Shown: in pieces, positions 7,989 through 17,992 of the stretch
Numbering within the stretch: position 1 is the first letter of the stretch
How the letters are laid out: each line of letters opens with the position of its first letter
Assembly (NCBI GenBank): GCA_012034865.1
Contig: JAAUOM010000044.1
Coordinates: 1 to 32,247, forward strand
Direction of reading: 5' to 3'
Origin: Acaryochloris sp. CRU_2_0
GTDB taxonomy: Bacteria > Cyanobacteriota > Cyanobacteriia > Thermosynechococcales > Thermosynechococcaceae
DNA: 32,247 nt
Position numbers and translations under genes: made by a program
Notes under the pieces: model-generated
Database searches by the model: none
Told to the model about the DNA's origin: nothing
What the model saw: only the letters and a program-made list of their open reading frames with translations

Positions 7989-9304
7989 GCCGTCTACAAA
8001 CCATGCTGTCGGCAGGAACCTATCAAACCTATGCCTATGCCTATCCCCACAAAACGGCCTATCGCCCCTTGGATCGGCGCTATTCCCTCACTGATCTGTG
8101 GGCGCAAGAAAATCGGGGGGCGTTGTTTTTGTATGTGCATATTCCCTTCTGTGAAATGCGCTGTGGGTTTTGCAATCTGTTTACCCAACACCAGCCTCAG
8201 TCTGAAGTCATGGCAGCTTATCTGACCACGCTGACTCGTCAGGCTAAGGCGGTGAAAGCCTGTCTGGGCAATATTCAGTTTGCCCGCTTAGCCATTGGTG
8301 GTGGAACGCCCACCCTCTTGGAACCCGCAGATCTGTTGTGCTTGTTTGAGCTGATGACAGACACTATGGGGGTCGATCTTGAAGCCATACCCATTTCGGT
8401 GGAAGTATCTCCAGGAACCGTGACTCCAGAGAAGCTAGCTTGTTTGCGATCGCGCCATGTCAACCGAATCAGCATTGGCATCCAGAGTTTTGTCGAAGCT
8501 GAAACTGCCGCCGCTGGACGGCCCCAACCCACAGCAACGGCCATGCAAGCTTTGCAGCAAATTCGAGATTGGGATTTCCCCCTCCTCAATATTGATTTAA
8601 TCTATGGGCTGTCTGGACAGACCCTAGATACCTGGCGCTATTCCCTGGAAACAGCCTTACAGTTTACCCCAGAAGAAGTGTATCTCTATCCCCTCTACGT
8701 TCGCCCTCTAACGGGCCTGGGTCGCGCTGCCAAAAGCTGGCAGGATGAGCGCCTCTCTTATTATCGCTATGGCCGCGATTGGTTGTTGGCACAAGGCTAT
8801 CAGCAAGTGTCCATGCGTATGTTCCGCTCACCCTTAGCTCCCCACCTGGAAGGGCCTGTCTATTGCTGCCAAGACGACGGTATGGTGGGTCTAGGCTGTG
8901 GAGCGCGTTCCTATACCCAGTCGCTGCACTATGCTAGTGACTATGCCGTGGGGGCATCCCGGATCGCTGAGATCCTCAAAGCCTATATCGACAGTGCCGA
9001 TTCAGCTTTCCAATCTGCTGGTTATGGATTTGTGTTGGATGCCAATGACCAACGTCGTCGCTATGTAATTCAATCCCTTTTACAAACAGAGGGACTAGAT
9101 CTCAGGGGGTATCAACATCGCTTCCAGAGTCAGGTACTCACGGATCTTCCCGAACTGACCGAACTGCTAGGATTAGGGCTAGCTGAGCAAACCGAGACCC
9201 ATCTCATCCTCAACCCCGCTGGACTAGAGCAATCTGACACTTTAGGGGCTTGGCTCTATTCCCAGAAAGTTCAGCACCTGATGGAGACCTATGCATGGTC
9301 CTAG
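7985..9304 (+). CDS. STM4012-family radical SAM protein (HemN/HemW-like)
   Basis: A 439-residue radical SAM enzyme with the CX3CX2C cluster motif CEMRCGFCNLF near residues 56-66, the SAM-binding GGGTPTLLEP, and HemN-like blocks NRISIGIQSF and LLNIDLIYGLSGQTLDTW. The C-terminal third (about 320-439) is the HemN-type winged-helix part. Radical SAM enzymes cleave SAM to a 5'-deoxyadenosyl radical. HemN/HemW relatives act on porphyrins or bind haem, and others are methylases or epimerases. I would not call this a coproporphyrinogen dehydrogenase: it sits in the STM4015-STM4011 cassette with a second, different radical SAM enzyme. It overlaps its upstream neighbour by 4 bp and its downstream neighbour by 10 bp, which indicates tight co-translation. 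Confidence 0.9.
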   Translation: MSRLQTMLSAGTYQTYAYAYPHKTAYRPLDRRYSLTDLWAQENRGALFLYVHIPFCEMRCGFCNLFTQHQPQSEVMAAYLTTLTRQAKAVKACLGNIQFARLAIGGGTPTLLEPADLLCLFELMTDTMGVDLEAIPISVEVSPGTVTPEKLACLRSRHVNRISIGIQSFVEAETAAAGRPQPTATAMQALQQIRDWDFPLLNIDLIYGLSGQTLDTWRYSLETALQFTPEEVYLYPLYVRPLTGLGRAAKSWQDERLSYYRYGRDWLLAQGYQQVSMRMFRSPLAPHLEGPVYCCQDDGMVGLGCGARSYTQSLHYASDYAVGASRIAEILKAYIDSADSAFQSAGYGFVLDANDQRRRYVIQSLLQTEGLDLRGYQHRFQSQVLTDLPELTELLGLGLAEQTETHLILNPAGLEQSDTLGAWLYSQKVQHLMETYAWS

Positions 9305-10182
9305 ACTTAACGCTCCTCTACCGGGGACCGCTGCTGAGCTGCAATTATGGTTGTGATTATTGCCCCTTTGCCAAGCGATCGCAAACGGCTGCCGAATTAG
9401 CTATCGATCAGCAAGCCCTGCAACGCTTGGTGAATTGGATACAAGAGCGCCCTGTTAGCGATCACCTCAGCATTTTTTTCACGCCTTGGGGGGAAGCCCT
9501 GATTCACCCTTGGTATCAACGTGCGATCGCCCAACTCAGTCACTGTCCTCAAATCGTAAAAGTGGCGATCCAGACCAACCTCTCCTGCCGTCTCGAATGG
9601 GTGGAAACCTGCAATAAAGCCAAACTCGGCTTGTGGATCACCTATCATCCCTCTGAAGTCCTCCGACACCAGTTCCTTCAACAGTGCCTAGACCTGCACC
9701 AACGTCATGTCCGCTTTAGTGTGGGAATTGTCGGACTCAAAGCCCATCAAGCCGAGGCACAAGCCCTGCGTCAAGCCCTACCAGACCCGATTTATGTCTG
9801 GGTGAATGCCTACAAACGCCAAGCCAATTACTACACCCCCGCAGACATTGCCGACTTTACCGCCATTGATCCCTTGTTTGGGATTAACAATCAGGTCTAC
9901 CCCAGTTTTGGACGACCCTGCCGGACGGGGCAATCAGTCCTCTCAGTGGATGGCGACGGCAATCTGCGCCGCTGCCATTTTATCCCTGAGCACCTTGGCA
10001 ATCTCTATCAATCTGGATTTGAGCAAACCTTACAACCTCGACCCTGCACTAATGCTACCTGTCGCTGTCATATTGGTTATGTGCATATGCCTGAGCTAGG
10101 CTTAGATCAAGTTTACGGTGCTGGCCTCTTAGAACGGATTCCTGAACCCCCTACAAGAGATATCCCTACACTATTTGGTTAA
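9295..10182 (+). CDS. STM4011-family radical SAM protein
   Basis: A 295-residue radical SAM enzyme starting at ATG 9295, inside the end of STM4012. The CX3CX2C motif CNYGCDYC lies near residues 16-23. The C-terminal part contains further cysteines (GRPCRTGQSVLSVDGDGNLR, then RRCHFIPEHLGNLY, then RPCTNATCRCHIG) in a SPASM/twitch-like arrangement that often binds auxiliary iron-sulfur clusters. SPASM enzymes modify peptides or proteins, for instance forming crosslinks or oxidising serine or cysteine. That makes a ribosomally made peptide or small protein a plausible substrate, but no precursor peptide gene is evident beside the operon. Its TAA ends 3 bp before the stop of the convergent gap gene. 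Confidence 0.9.
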   Translation: MVLDLTLLYRGPLLSCNYGCDYCPFAKRSQTAAELAIDQQALQRLVNWIQERPVSDHLSIFFTPWGEALIHPWYQRAIAQLSHCPQIVKVAIQTNLSCRLEWVETCNKAKLGLWITYHPSEVLRHQFLQQCLDLHQRHVRFSVGIVGLKAHQAEAQALRQALPDPIYVWVNAYKRQANYYTPADIADFTAIDPLFGINNQVYPSFGRPCRTGQSVLSVDGDGNLRRCHFIPEHLGNLYQSGFEQTLQPRPCTNATCRCHIGYVHMPELGLDQVYGAGLLERIPEPPTRDIPTLFG

Positions 10183-10185
10183 GAG

Positions 10186-11685
<1,500 letters not shown>

Positions 11686-14600
11686 ATGGTCAATCAGTTT
11701 GTTGAACGAGCGATAGACTCGTCCCCGTGGAAGTTGGGACGGCTGACGCAGCTATTGCTTTTGGCCATGGTGGTTCTGACTTACAGTGTCATTGAGATGG
11801 CGATCGCCAACTCGCTATTTTTGACCCATGCAGGGGCGAACGGTTTGCCCTTAGCCTTTATTCTGATTGGTTTGTTTTCGATCCCTGCCTATGCCCTGTT
11901 CTCCCAAGTGGTGGATCAGTATAGCCGTCCCCAATTGTTCCGCTATATGTTACTTCTAGCGGCAGTCATGGCCATCGGTATGCGGTTTGTGCTGGCGACG
12001 GGGGGGATCTCTGTCTACTATGCTGTTTTGATTTTGGTGTTCTTTCAGTGGGACTTTCATAACAATATTCTCTATGCCAGTCTACTGACGGATTATTTTA
12101 CGGCTCTAGAATATAAGCGCTATGCACCGTTCATTGGTATGGCTCAAGCGGCGGGTACCTTGGTGGGGGGAGGCTTGACGGCCTTATTGACCCGCTATGT
12201 GCCGACTCGCAATCTTTTGTTGTGTTTGCCGCTGATTTTTGGGATTGCGATCGCCCAGCTTTTTTTCCTAGAAAACACGCAGCGCCAGATTGAAACCGTC
12301 GCCAATAAAGACAATGTGGGCATGATCGAAGCCCTTAAAACCTTTCCAGATTTGGTGAGACGCTACCCGTTGATGCTATTTCTAGCAGCCAGTAGCTTTC
12401 TGCTGGTGATTATCTATCTATCGGCAGAATTTTTGTGGTTTAGCATCTATGCCCAACACTTCAGTGAAGATGCCCTCACGGGATTTTTAGGGTTAATGCG
12501 CGTCAGTGTCAGTCTGATTCAAGTTTTGGTTCTTTATTGTTTCACCCGACCCCTGCTGCATTGGCTGGGGGTGGCGCGCATGAATGTCGTCTATCCTCTG
12601 ACTACCCTGTTTGGGCTGTTTGGCATTGTCATGCAGGCTAGCTTACCCGCTGCAATCGCCTTGCATATCAATGGCGATGGTCTTTACAAAAGCATCAACT
12701 TACCCGTTCATCAGCTCAATTACAATGCGGTTCCCCGCGAGTTTATTGGCCGCATTCGCACCTTAAGTGATGGCTTCTTTTATGCCATGGGTCTGACGAC
12801 AGCTGGGGCGCTGCTGTGGATCTGCCATCATATCTTGAGTTTGGCGCAAATCTCCTGGATTGCCATTGGCCTGACAGGGGTACTGGTTTGCCTGCGCTTG
12901 CCCATGGGGCGGTACTATGCCCAGGGCTTAGAAGAAATGATTCGCTCAGAGTCAATTAACTTGGATGAACTGGGGGATGTCCAGGCTGAATTGCCTCCCC
13001 AGTCCGCTGCGGTGATTCAGAACTTGCTCCAAGATAGCGATCGCTACACTCAGATTAAGGGGTTGGAATTTGCCACCCGGCTAGGGCAACCCAGTCAATT
13101 TTATGCCCATATTCGCCCCTTGCTGACCCACCCTGATCCTGAACTACAAACCGCTCTCGTCCAATTATTTAGTGCCCATCCTGATCCAGAAACTATTGCT
13201 ATTTTTAGCCAAAATTTGCAGACAGACACGGGTCTACAGCGGGTCACGGCTCTGGAAATTCTGATTGCCAATCGCTATCCCTTCGAGAAAGACCATCTAC
13301 AGACCCTGCTAATGGATCAAGATCCCATCCTTCGCACCTTAGCCGCCGTGGCCATGACCCAAAAAGGAGAGATGGATGCAGCAACACAAGCTATTTGTGA
13401 TCAGATTTGGTATACCGATCTGTCAGCAGAAACCGGACAAGCGGTGCTTCGCGTGATTGCTTGCAGCGGCAATCGAGCCTTAATGCCCCTGCTGATGAAG
13501 TTACTAATCCAGGATAATCCCGCCATCCAACAGGAGAGTTTAGGGATCTTGGCTTGCTTGGGACAACCCGGCGATCGGGATTTGGCCGATATTGCTATCA
13601 CCGCCCTAGACCATCCTGCACCTCTGGTAAGAGCAGCAGCCTTTAAGCTGTTGGGGGTTGTCCATGTCCCCGACTATGTCTCTCATCTAGCAGTGGGTTT
13701 TCAAGACCCCGATCCGAGGGTGCGCCAGCAAGCTGCTCAGATTTTACCCAACTATGGTCAAGCGGGATTGCTCGTTGCTAAAGAGAATTTATCGGCAACA
13801 GATACGGCGGTAGTGGAGAGTGCGATCGCAGCCATTGGCCAAGTCGGTAATCGCCAAGCCAGCAATCTCTTGTATGACCATCTTGCCCCTGAATTTCAAC
13901 AGGTGATGCAAACCCGTAAATGGCAACAACAAATTCCCCGCACGGATCCCAATTGGCAGCCCTTGGCTGTGGCTATTGAGGATTACCACCATCGTCTCCT
14001 GCAAAAAGTACTGTACGTCTTGGCCTGCTTAGGACATGATCGAACCGTCAACGCCATTAATCGGATTCTCAGTACAAACGAACAGCGAGATCTGGCCAAT
14101 GCGGTCGAAGCCTTGGCCTCCTTAAAGGATCGGCGGTTTGTCTTGCCCTTACTACCTATCTTGGAACAGGTCGTCAAGCAGGAGCCTGTCATTGGTCGCA
14201 GTTGTGCCGAACCCCAATGGATGCGCGATAAAGGGTATAAATTACTCTTAGAAGCCCTAGAAACCCAGGATCGCTGGATTCGGATTGGGGCGTTAATTGC
14301 CTTAGCGAGTGTACCCTCTGCCTTAGTGAGTGATCCCGACCCCCTGGTGAAAACAGTGGCAGAACAAATTTTTCTCTCCGTTGATCTCGATCCCTTACCA
14401 ACCCATCCATTTATGAAACGTCTGCTGCTATTAAAAGAAGTTGCCCTGTTTAAGAACCTGTCGTTAGACGAGCTAGTGCTGATTGATCAAGCCCTAGAGC
14501 AAGAGCACAAACTCGCAGGAGAAACCATTTTTTTAGAGGGTACCTGGTGTACGTATTTCTATATCATTGCCGAGGGTAAGGTTCAAATTATCAAAAATAT

Positions 14601-14886
14601 TGATGCCCAATCCCGGAATTTGAAACAACTTTCAGTGGGTGAATATTTCGGGGAAGTGGCTCTTTTTGACGATGCCTCCCATTGGGATGGTGCGGTTGCT
14701 CTGGAAGATTGCACATTACTCAAGCTAGAAAAAAATCGCTTTATTAGTCTCATGATGCAGCGCCCCCATATTATCTTGGAAATTTGCAGATTTCTCAGTC
14801 AACGTCTCCGAGAAACAGATCACTATCCCTCTTTAGGCACCTCAGAACCCTCAAAACCCACACAGCTATCAGAGGTGCAGTCATAA
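11686..14886 (+). CDS. Nucleotide-transporter-like (Npt1/Npt2) membrane domain fused to HEAT repeats and a cNMP-binding domain
   Basis: The 1066-residue protein has three parts. Residues 1-410 are about a dozen hydrophobic helices, resembling Npt1/Npt2 (ATP:ADP antiporter-like) major-facilitator proteins (LTQLLLLAMVVLTYSVIEMA, YRPQLFRYMLLL-type loops, GMAQAAGTLVGGGLTALL). Residues about 430-870 are alpha-helical HEAT-like repeats with recurring hydrophobic pairs (HPDPELQTALVQLFSAHPDP, DPDPRVRQQAAQILPNYGQA). Residues about 905-1040 are a cyclic-nucleotide-binding beta-roll (KLAGETIFLEGTWCTYFYII, VGEYFGEVALFDDASHWDGA). The usual phosphate-binding Arg after the FGE helix is missing (ASHWDGAV where PRAAT-type is expected), so cAMP binding is doubtful. 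Localisation is the membrane with a large cytoplasmic tail. Transport of nucleotides is inferred; a regulatory or scaffold role is equally possible. No operon partner. Confidence 0.85.
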   Translation: MVNQFVERAIDSSPWKLGRLTQLLLLAMVVLTYSVIEMAIANSLFLTHAGANGLPLAFILIGLFSIPAYALFSQVVDQYSRPQLFRYMLLLAAVMAIGMRFVLATGGISVYYAVLILVFFQWDFHNNILYASLLTDYFTALEYKRYAPFIGMAQAAGTLVGGGLTALLTRYVPTRNLLLCLPLIFGIAIAQLFFLENTQRQIETVANKDNVGMIEALKTFPDLVRRYPLMLFLAASSFLLVIIYLSAEFLWFSIYAQHFSEDALTGFLGLMRVSVSLIQVLVLYCFTRPLLHWLGVARMNVVYPLTTLFGLFGIVMQASLPAAIALHINGDGLYKSINLPVHQLNYNAVPREFIGRIRTLSDGFFYAMGLTTAGALLWICHHILSLAQISWIAIGLTGVLVCLRLPMGRYYAQGLEEMIRSESINLDELGDVQAELPPQSAAVIQNLLQDSDRYTQIKGLEFATRLGQPSQFYAHIRPLLTHPDPELQTALVQLFSAHPDPETIAIFSQNLQTDTGLQRVTALEILIANRYPFEKDHLQTLLMDQDPILRTLAAVAMTQKGEMDAATQAICDQIWYTDLSAETGQAVLRVIACSGNRALMPLLMKLLIQDNPAIQQESLGILACLGQPGDRDLADIAITALDHPAPLVRAAAFKLLGVVHVPDYVSHLAVGFQDPDPRVRQQAAQILPNYGQAGLLVAKENLSATDTAVVESAIAAIGQVGNRQASNLLYDHLAPEFQQVMQTRKWQQQIPRTDPNWQPLAVAIEDYHHRLLQKVLYVLACLGHDRTVNAINRILSTNEQRDLANAVEALASLKDRRFVLPLLPILEQVVKQEPVIGRSCAEPQWMRDKGYKLLLEALETQDRWIRIGALIALASVPSALVSDPDPLVKTVAEQIFLSVDLDPLPTHPFMKRLLLLKEVALFKNLSLDELVLIDQALEQEHKLAGETIFLEGTWCTYFYIIAEGKVQIIKNIDAQSRNLKQLSVGEYFGEVALFDDASHWDGAVALEDCTLLKLEKNRFISLMMQRPHIILEICRFLSQRLRETDHYPSLGTSEPSKPTQLSEVQS

Positions 14887-15130
14887 CCTATGATTTCAGA
14901 GTCTGTTCATTTTGAGACCTAAGAAGCCCATGTTAACCTCACACATACGGTCTTATAGAGATCTCACAACAGATAAGTCCAGGTTCTGTCGTGTTGTTCA
15001 CGGTGAGAACCCTTTATATCACAGGTCATTCAGCCTGTATTTCTAAAATGAGAATTGCTGATCCGTAGCAAACACCTTTGATCAGGGAAAATAGATCAAC
15101 AAGTAGATAAGGTGAAAGGACTGTCGAGTT

Positions 15131-16075
15131 TTGCAAATTACCTTTTTAGGTACAAGTTCAGGGGTACCGACGCGATCGCGCAACGTTTCCAGTATTGCCC
15201 TGCAATTAGATCAACGCGCCGAAATCTGGCTATTGGATTGCGGAGAAGGCACCCAGCATCAACTCCTACGAAGTGACTTAAAAAGTAGCCAAATTAGACG
15301 AATTTTCATCACCCACATGCATGGGGATCATATTTTTGGCTTAATGGGTCTATTAGCGAGTTGCGGTTTAGCAGGGAACCCCCAACGTATCGATATCTAT
15401 GGGCCATCCGGTTTGGAAGAGTATCTGCACGCCTGTCGTCGTTACTCCCAAACCCACCTGTCCTATCCTATCCAGGTGCATACGGTTCAACCCGGCATTG
15501 TTTTCTCTGACAACGAGTACTCCGTGCGCTGTGCTCCTCTCAAACACCGGGTTCCTGCCTTTGGGTATCGGATTGAGGAGTGCGATCGCCCCGGTCGCTT
15601 CGACCTCGATAAAGCAAAACAGTTGAACATCCCTGCTGGCCCTCTCTATGGTCGATTAAAACAGGGAGAAACCATCACCTTACCCGATGGTCGCACCTTC
15701 ACAGGCAATGACTTCTGTGGCTCTCCTGAAATCGGTCGCAAAGTTGCTTACTGCACCGACACCATTTACTGCCAAGAAGCCGTTGAATTATCCATGGATG
15801 CCGATGTAGTCATTCATGAATCTACCTTCGCCCATCAAGAAGCAGACCTCGCCTATCAACGGTTACATTCAACCTCTACAATGGCCGCTCAAGTGGCCCA
15901 AACAGCAGGAGCCAAAAAACTTTTTCTCACCCACTTTAGTCCCCGTTATGCTCCCAGTAGTTCGACAGCACTGCAAGATCTACTCCTTGAAGCCAGCGCG
16001 ATCTTCCCGGACACAGAATTAGCCCATGATTTTCTTAAGTATCCAGTTCCGCGCCGCCAGCCCAGCCTTAGCTAA
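15131..16075 (+). CDS. rnz: Ribonuclease Z
   Basis: RNase Z is the zinc endonuclease that trims tRNA 3' trailers before CCA addition. The protein has 314 residues, close to the family size of about 310. It opens QITFLGTSSGVPTRSRNVSS, typical for the family. The metallo-beta-lactamase motif HMHGDHIFGL lies near residues 63-72. Later ligands are in the CTDT segment and in LTHFSPRY. The flexible-arm region around 150-175 is present. The start is a TTG at 15131, with AAAGGA at 15115-15120. No in-frame ATG precedes the conserved opening, so the TTG is the best choice. The gene stands alone on the plus strand. Confidence 0.95.
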   Translation: MQITFLGTSSGVPTRSRNVSSIALQLDQRAEIWLLDCGEGTQHQLLRSDLKSSQIRRIFITHMHGDHIFGLMGLLASCGLAGNPQRIDIYGPSGLEEYLHACRRYSQTHLSYPIQVHTVQPGIVFSDNEYSVRCAPLKHRVPAFGYRIEECDRPGRFDLDKAKQLNIPAGPLYGRLKQGETITLPDGRTFTGNDFCGSPEIGRKVAYCTDTIYCQEAVELSMDADVVIHESTFAHQEADLAYQRLHSTSTMAAQVAQTAGAKKLFLTHFSPRYAPSSSTALQDLLLEASAIFPDTELAHDFLKYPVPRRQPSLS

Positions 16076-16240
16076 ACATTAATTAGTCAGGAAATTAAAA
16101 ATTCGACTGTATTGATTTGCATTTTTATGCGACTCAAAGTAAACCCAAAAATGAATGCTGCATTTATTCTCATTTTCTTCACTTTTTAAATTTATCCTCG
16201 AAATCAAAGGAGTTCTAAAAAAACTCTAAATTCTCACTTT

Positions 16241-16249
16241 AAAGGAGGT
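16241..16249 (+). promoter_or_regulatory. Strong Shine-Dalgarno site deciding a GTG start
   Basis: AAAGGAGGT is a near-perfect anti-16S match, 7 nt upstream of the GTG at 16257. It fixes the lipoprotein start despite the non-ATG codon and predicts efficient translation. Confidence 0.75.
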
Positions 16250-16256
16250 ATTTGAA

Positions 16257-16562
16257 GTGCAACTTAAACTTATTCCTGTCTTACTTGTGTTAGGACTAAC
16301 CACAGTACTCGGTGCCTGCGAAACGGCTAGTGAAAATACCCCATCCCAGCCTGGGACTCAAGTTGACACCCCTGAAGGTGGTGCTGAACTAGATAATACT
16401 GAAAGTCCTAAATACCCAGCCGCTCCAGAGACAGAACCCCAGGTTAACCCACCTGCTGATACTTCTGGCGCTCCTACTGTCCCAGATGCAGACGCTCCCG
16501 CTGCACCTAGTATCCCCACTGCACCTGATGCATCTCCATCCAATGATTCTCCAGCGCCCTAA
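16257..16562 (+). CDS. Pro/Ala-rich lipoprotein, 101 aa
   Basis: The protein begins with a lipoprotein signal peptide (residues 1-20, LKLIPVLLVLGLTTVLGAC). LGAC is a good lipobox, so the mature protein would be lipid-anchored at Cys20. The remaining 80 residues are low complexity, rich in Pro, Ala, Thr and Asp (APTVPDADAPAAPSIPTAPD), with no fold recognised. That suggests an extended cell-wall spacer. Translation starts at GTG after a strong ribosome site. A perfect 13-bp hairpin follows the stop. The next gene also encodes an exported Pro/Thr-rich protein, but 274 bp separate them, so a shared operon is uncertain. Confidence 0.75.
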   Translation: MQLKLIPVLLVLGLTTVLGACETASENTPSQPGTQVDTPEGGAELDNTESPKYPAAPETEPQVNPPADTSGAPTVPDADAPAAPSIPTAPDASPSNDSPAP

Positions 16563-16587
16563 ACATTTTTTAGATCTTTATTTCTCC

Positions 16588-16617
16588 ATCTGCTCCTAAA
16601 AGATTAGGAGCAGATGA
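16588..16617 (+). terminator. Perfect 13-bp hairpin after the lipoprotein gene
   Basis: CATCTGCTCCTAA (16588-16600) pairs with TTAGGAGCAGATG (16605-16617) around the 4-nt loop AAGA, 26 bp after the stop. No downstream T tract follows, so it may be a weak terminator or an mRNA-stabilising stem rather than a classic intrinsic terminator. The upstream TTTTTT run lies on the wrong side. Confidence 0.5.
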
Positions 16618-16836
16618 CCCTCTCAACATCAAACGTTAATTGAGTCACTTGATTGATTTCACTGAGCGATAAATTACAGATTTGTGCAAGGAAAATCTGA
16701 ATCACTACATCAACCGCAACTGTTGCTCATGATACCGAATTAATCATTTTGGTAATCGATACATTAGCAGTTATCCCTTAGCAGCCACAGCTTTAGAGCT
16801 TGGTGTGTTGACAATGTATGAATGAAGGAGTACTCC

Positions 16837-17847
16837 ATGAATGCTCACAAATATTTATCAATCCTGAGAATTTTCCCAACTCTGCTAAGCTTAACGACCC
16901 TTAGCGTTTTGGCCAGCTTACCCGTTTTAGCTAGCCAGTCTTCGTTCTCTACTCAAAACTCGGAACTTTTCGCTCAGGCCAATGCTACTGACACCACGAC
17001 GAAGAAAAATGTAGCCGAAGGCAGCACAGACAAGCCAACCGTAACACCCACCACCAGTGACTCAGTACCTAGTAATTCCTCTGATGCGAGTAAGCTGGGC
17101 AACACAACCGAAGCGGGAACTCCAAAAACGCCAGAAACCCCGGCTGTCAATGACACTTCTGCTGAGACAACGACATCTGGCGAAACGCCAACGACGCTTA
17201 AAGCGCCTACGGTCAAACCCCCAGTGTTTTCTCCCCCTAGCACTACTCCTCCTGTAGTTGCCCCTAACCCTAAAGGAGAGACTTCTCAAGCGGAAGGGAA
17301 TGCTCCTGATGCAACAACACCACCTGCGGGCGCAACACCACCTGCTGGGGAGACGCCAACAGCCCCAGCCGAAGAAGCGTCTCCACCTGCACCGACAACA
17401 GCTCCGACTGCTCCTGAGCAACCTGCTAGCAGTACACCTGATACTCCTGATGCAGATGCTGCCAAGCCAGGATCAGATCAAACAACACCCCTTAAGATTA
17501 CGGAGACTGAGCTAAAGCAGTTTGCGACTGCCATCCCTCCTCTTAGCGTCATTGAAAAAACAACCAAAGGTGAAGTTGACCAAGTGATTGGACAGTCAGG
17601 ACTGAGCAAAGATCAGTTCATCGCACTCTCTAAGACGCCAACGGCAGAAGTTACTCCAGCGGAAAAAAAGTCTTTTGAGCAAGCAATGACTAAAATTCAA
17701 GTGATTGAGCAAAAAGCTCAAGCTGAGCAAGAAAAAATTATCCGAGCCAAAGGCTTTGAACCTCAGCGGTTTACCGAGATTTTGGCTGCGGTTCGTCAAG
17801 ATCCCAACCTGAGAACAAAAGTTCAGCAAATGTTGCCTCCTCAGTAA
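16837..17847 (+). CDS. Exported DUF4168-domain protein with Pro/Thr-rich linker
   Basis: From ATG 16837 (AAGGAG at 16825-16830; an ATG at 16822 is less likely) the protein has 336 residues. Residues 1-33 form a Sec signal peptide with a hydrophobic core (FPTLLSLTTLSVLASLPVLA) and an ALA-like cleavage zone. Residues about 40-215 are a Pro/Thr/Ala-rich, probably disordered linker that includes a two-unit TPPAG repeat. Residues about 220-336 look like DUF4168, a helical domain of unknown function: TETELKQFATAIPPLSVIE, FEQAMTKIQVIEQKAQAEQE, then RAKGFEPQRFTEILAAVRQD. Such proteins are exported and envelope-associated. A strong terminator follows. Function is unknown. Confidence 0.8.
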   Translation: MNAHKYLSILRIFPTLLSLTTLSVLASLPVLASQSSFSTQNSELFAQANATDTTTKKNVAEGSTDKPTVTPTTSDSVPSNSSDASKLGNTTEAGTPKTPETPAVNDTSAETTTSGETPTTLKAPTVKPPVFSPPSTTPPVVAPNPKGETSQAEGNAPDATTPPAGATPPAGETPTAPAEEASPPAPTTAPTAPEQPASSTPDTPDADAAKPGSDQTTPLKITETELKQFATAIPPLSVIEKTTKGEVDQVIGQSGLSKDQFIALSKTPTAEVTPAEKKSFEQAMTKIQVIEQKAQAEQEKIIRAKGFEPQRFTEILAAVRQDPNLRTKVQQMLPPQ

Positions 17848-17889
17848 GGTTTCATGATTTGAGCGTTGGTATGAATTGGATTGATTGAT

Positions 17890-17934
17890 AAAGAAAACAT
17901 TACGGCAGGCTCAGTTTGTCGTAATGTTTTCTTT
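17890..17934 (+). terminator. Intrinsic terminator after the DUF4168 gene
   Basis: AAAGAAAACATTACG (17890-17904) pairs with CGTAATGTTTTCTTT (17920-17934) in a perfect 15-bp stem with a 15-nt loop, 42 bp after the stop. A short T run ends the stem. Because the stem is AT-rich at its base, it could work in both directions. Confidence 0.75.
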
Positions 17935-17992
17935 TAGGGTATCTGGCATAATGTTTGGATCGTCCCAATCAAGCTAATGAGAGGAAGGAAAA

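Noticed and set aside
17062..17421. 119-codon minus-strand frame rich in Arg, Cys and Trp
   Set aside because: Antisense shadow of the Pro/Thr-rich linker of the DUF4168 gene; biased codons, no start context.
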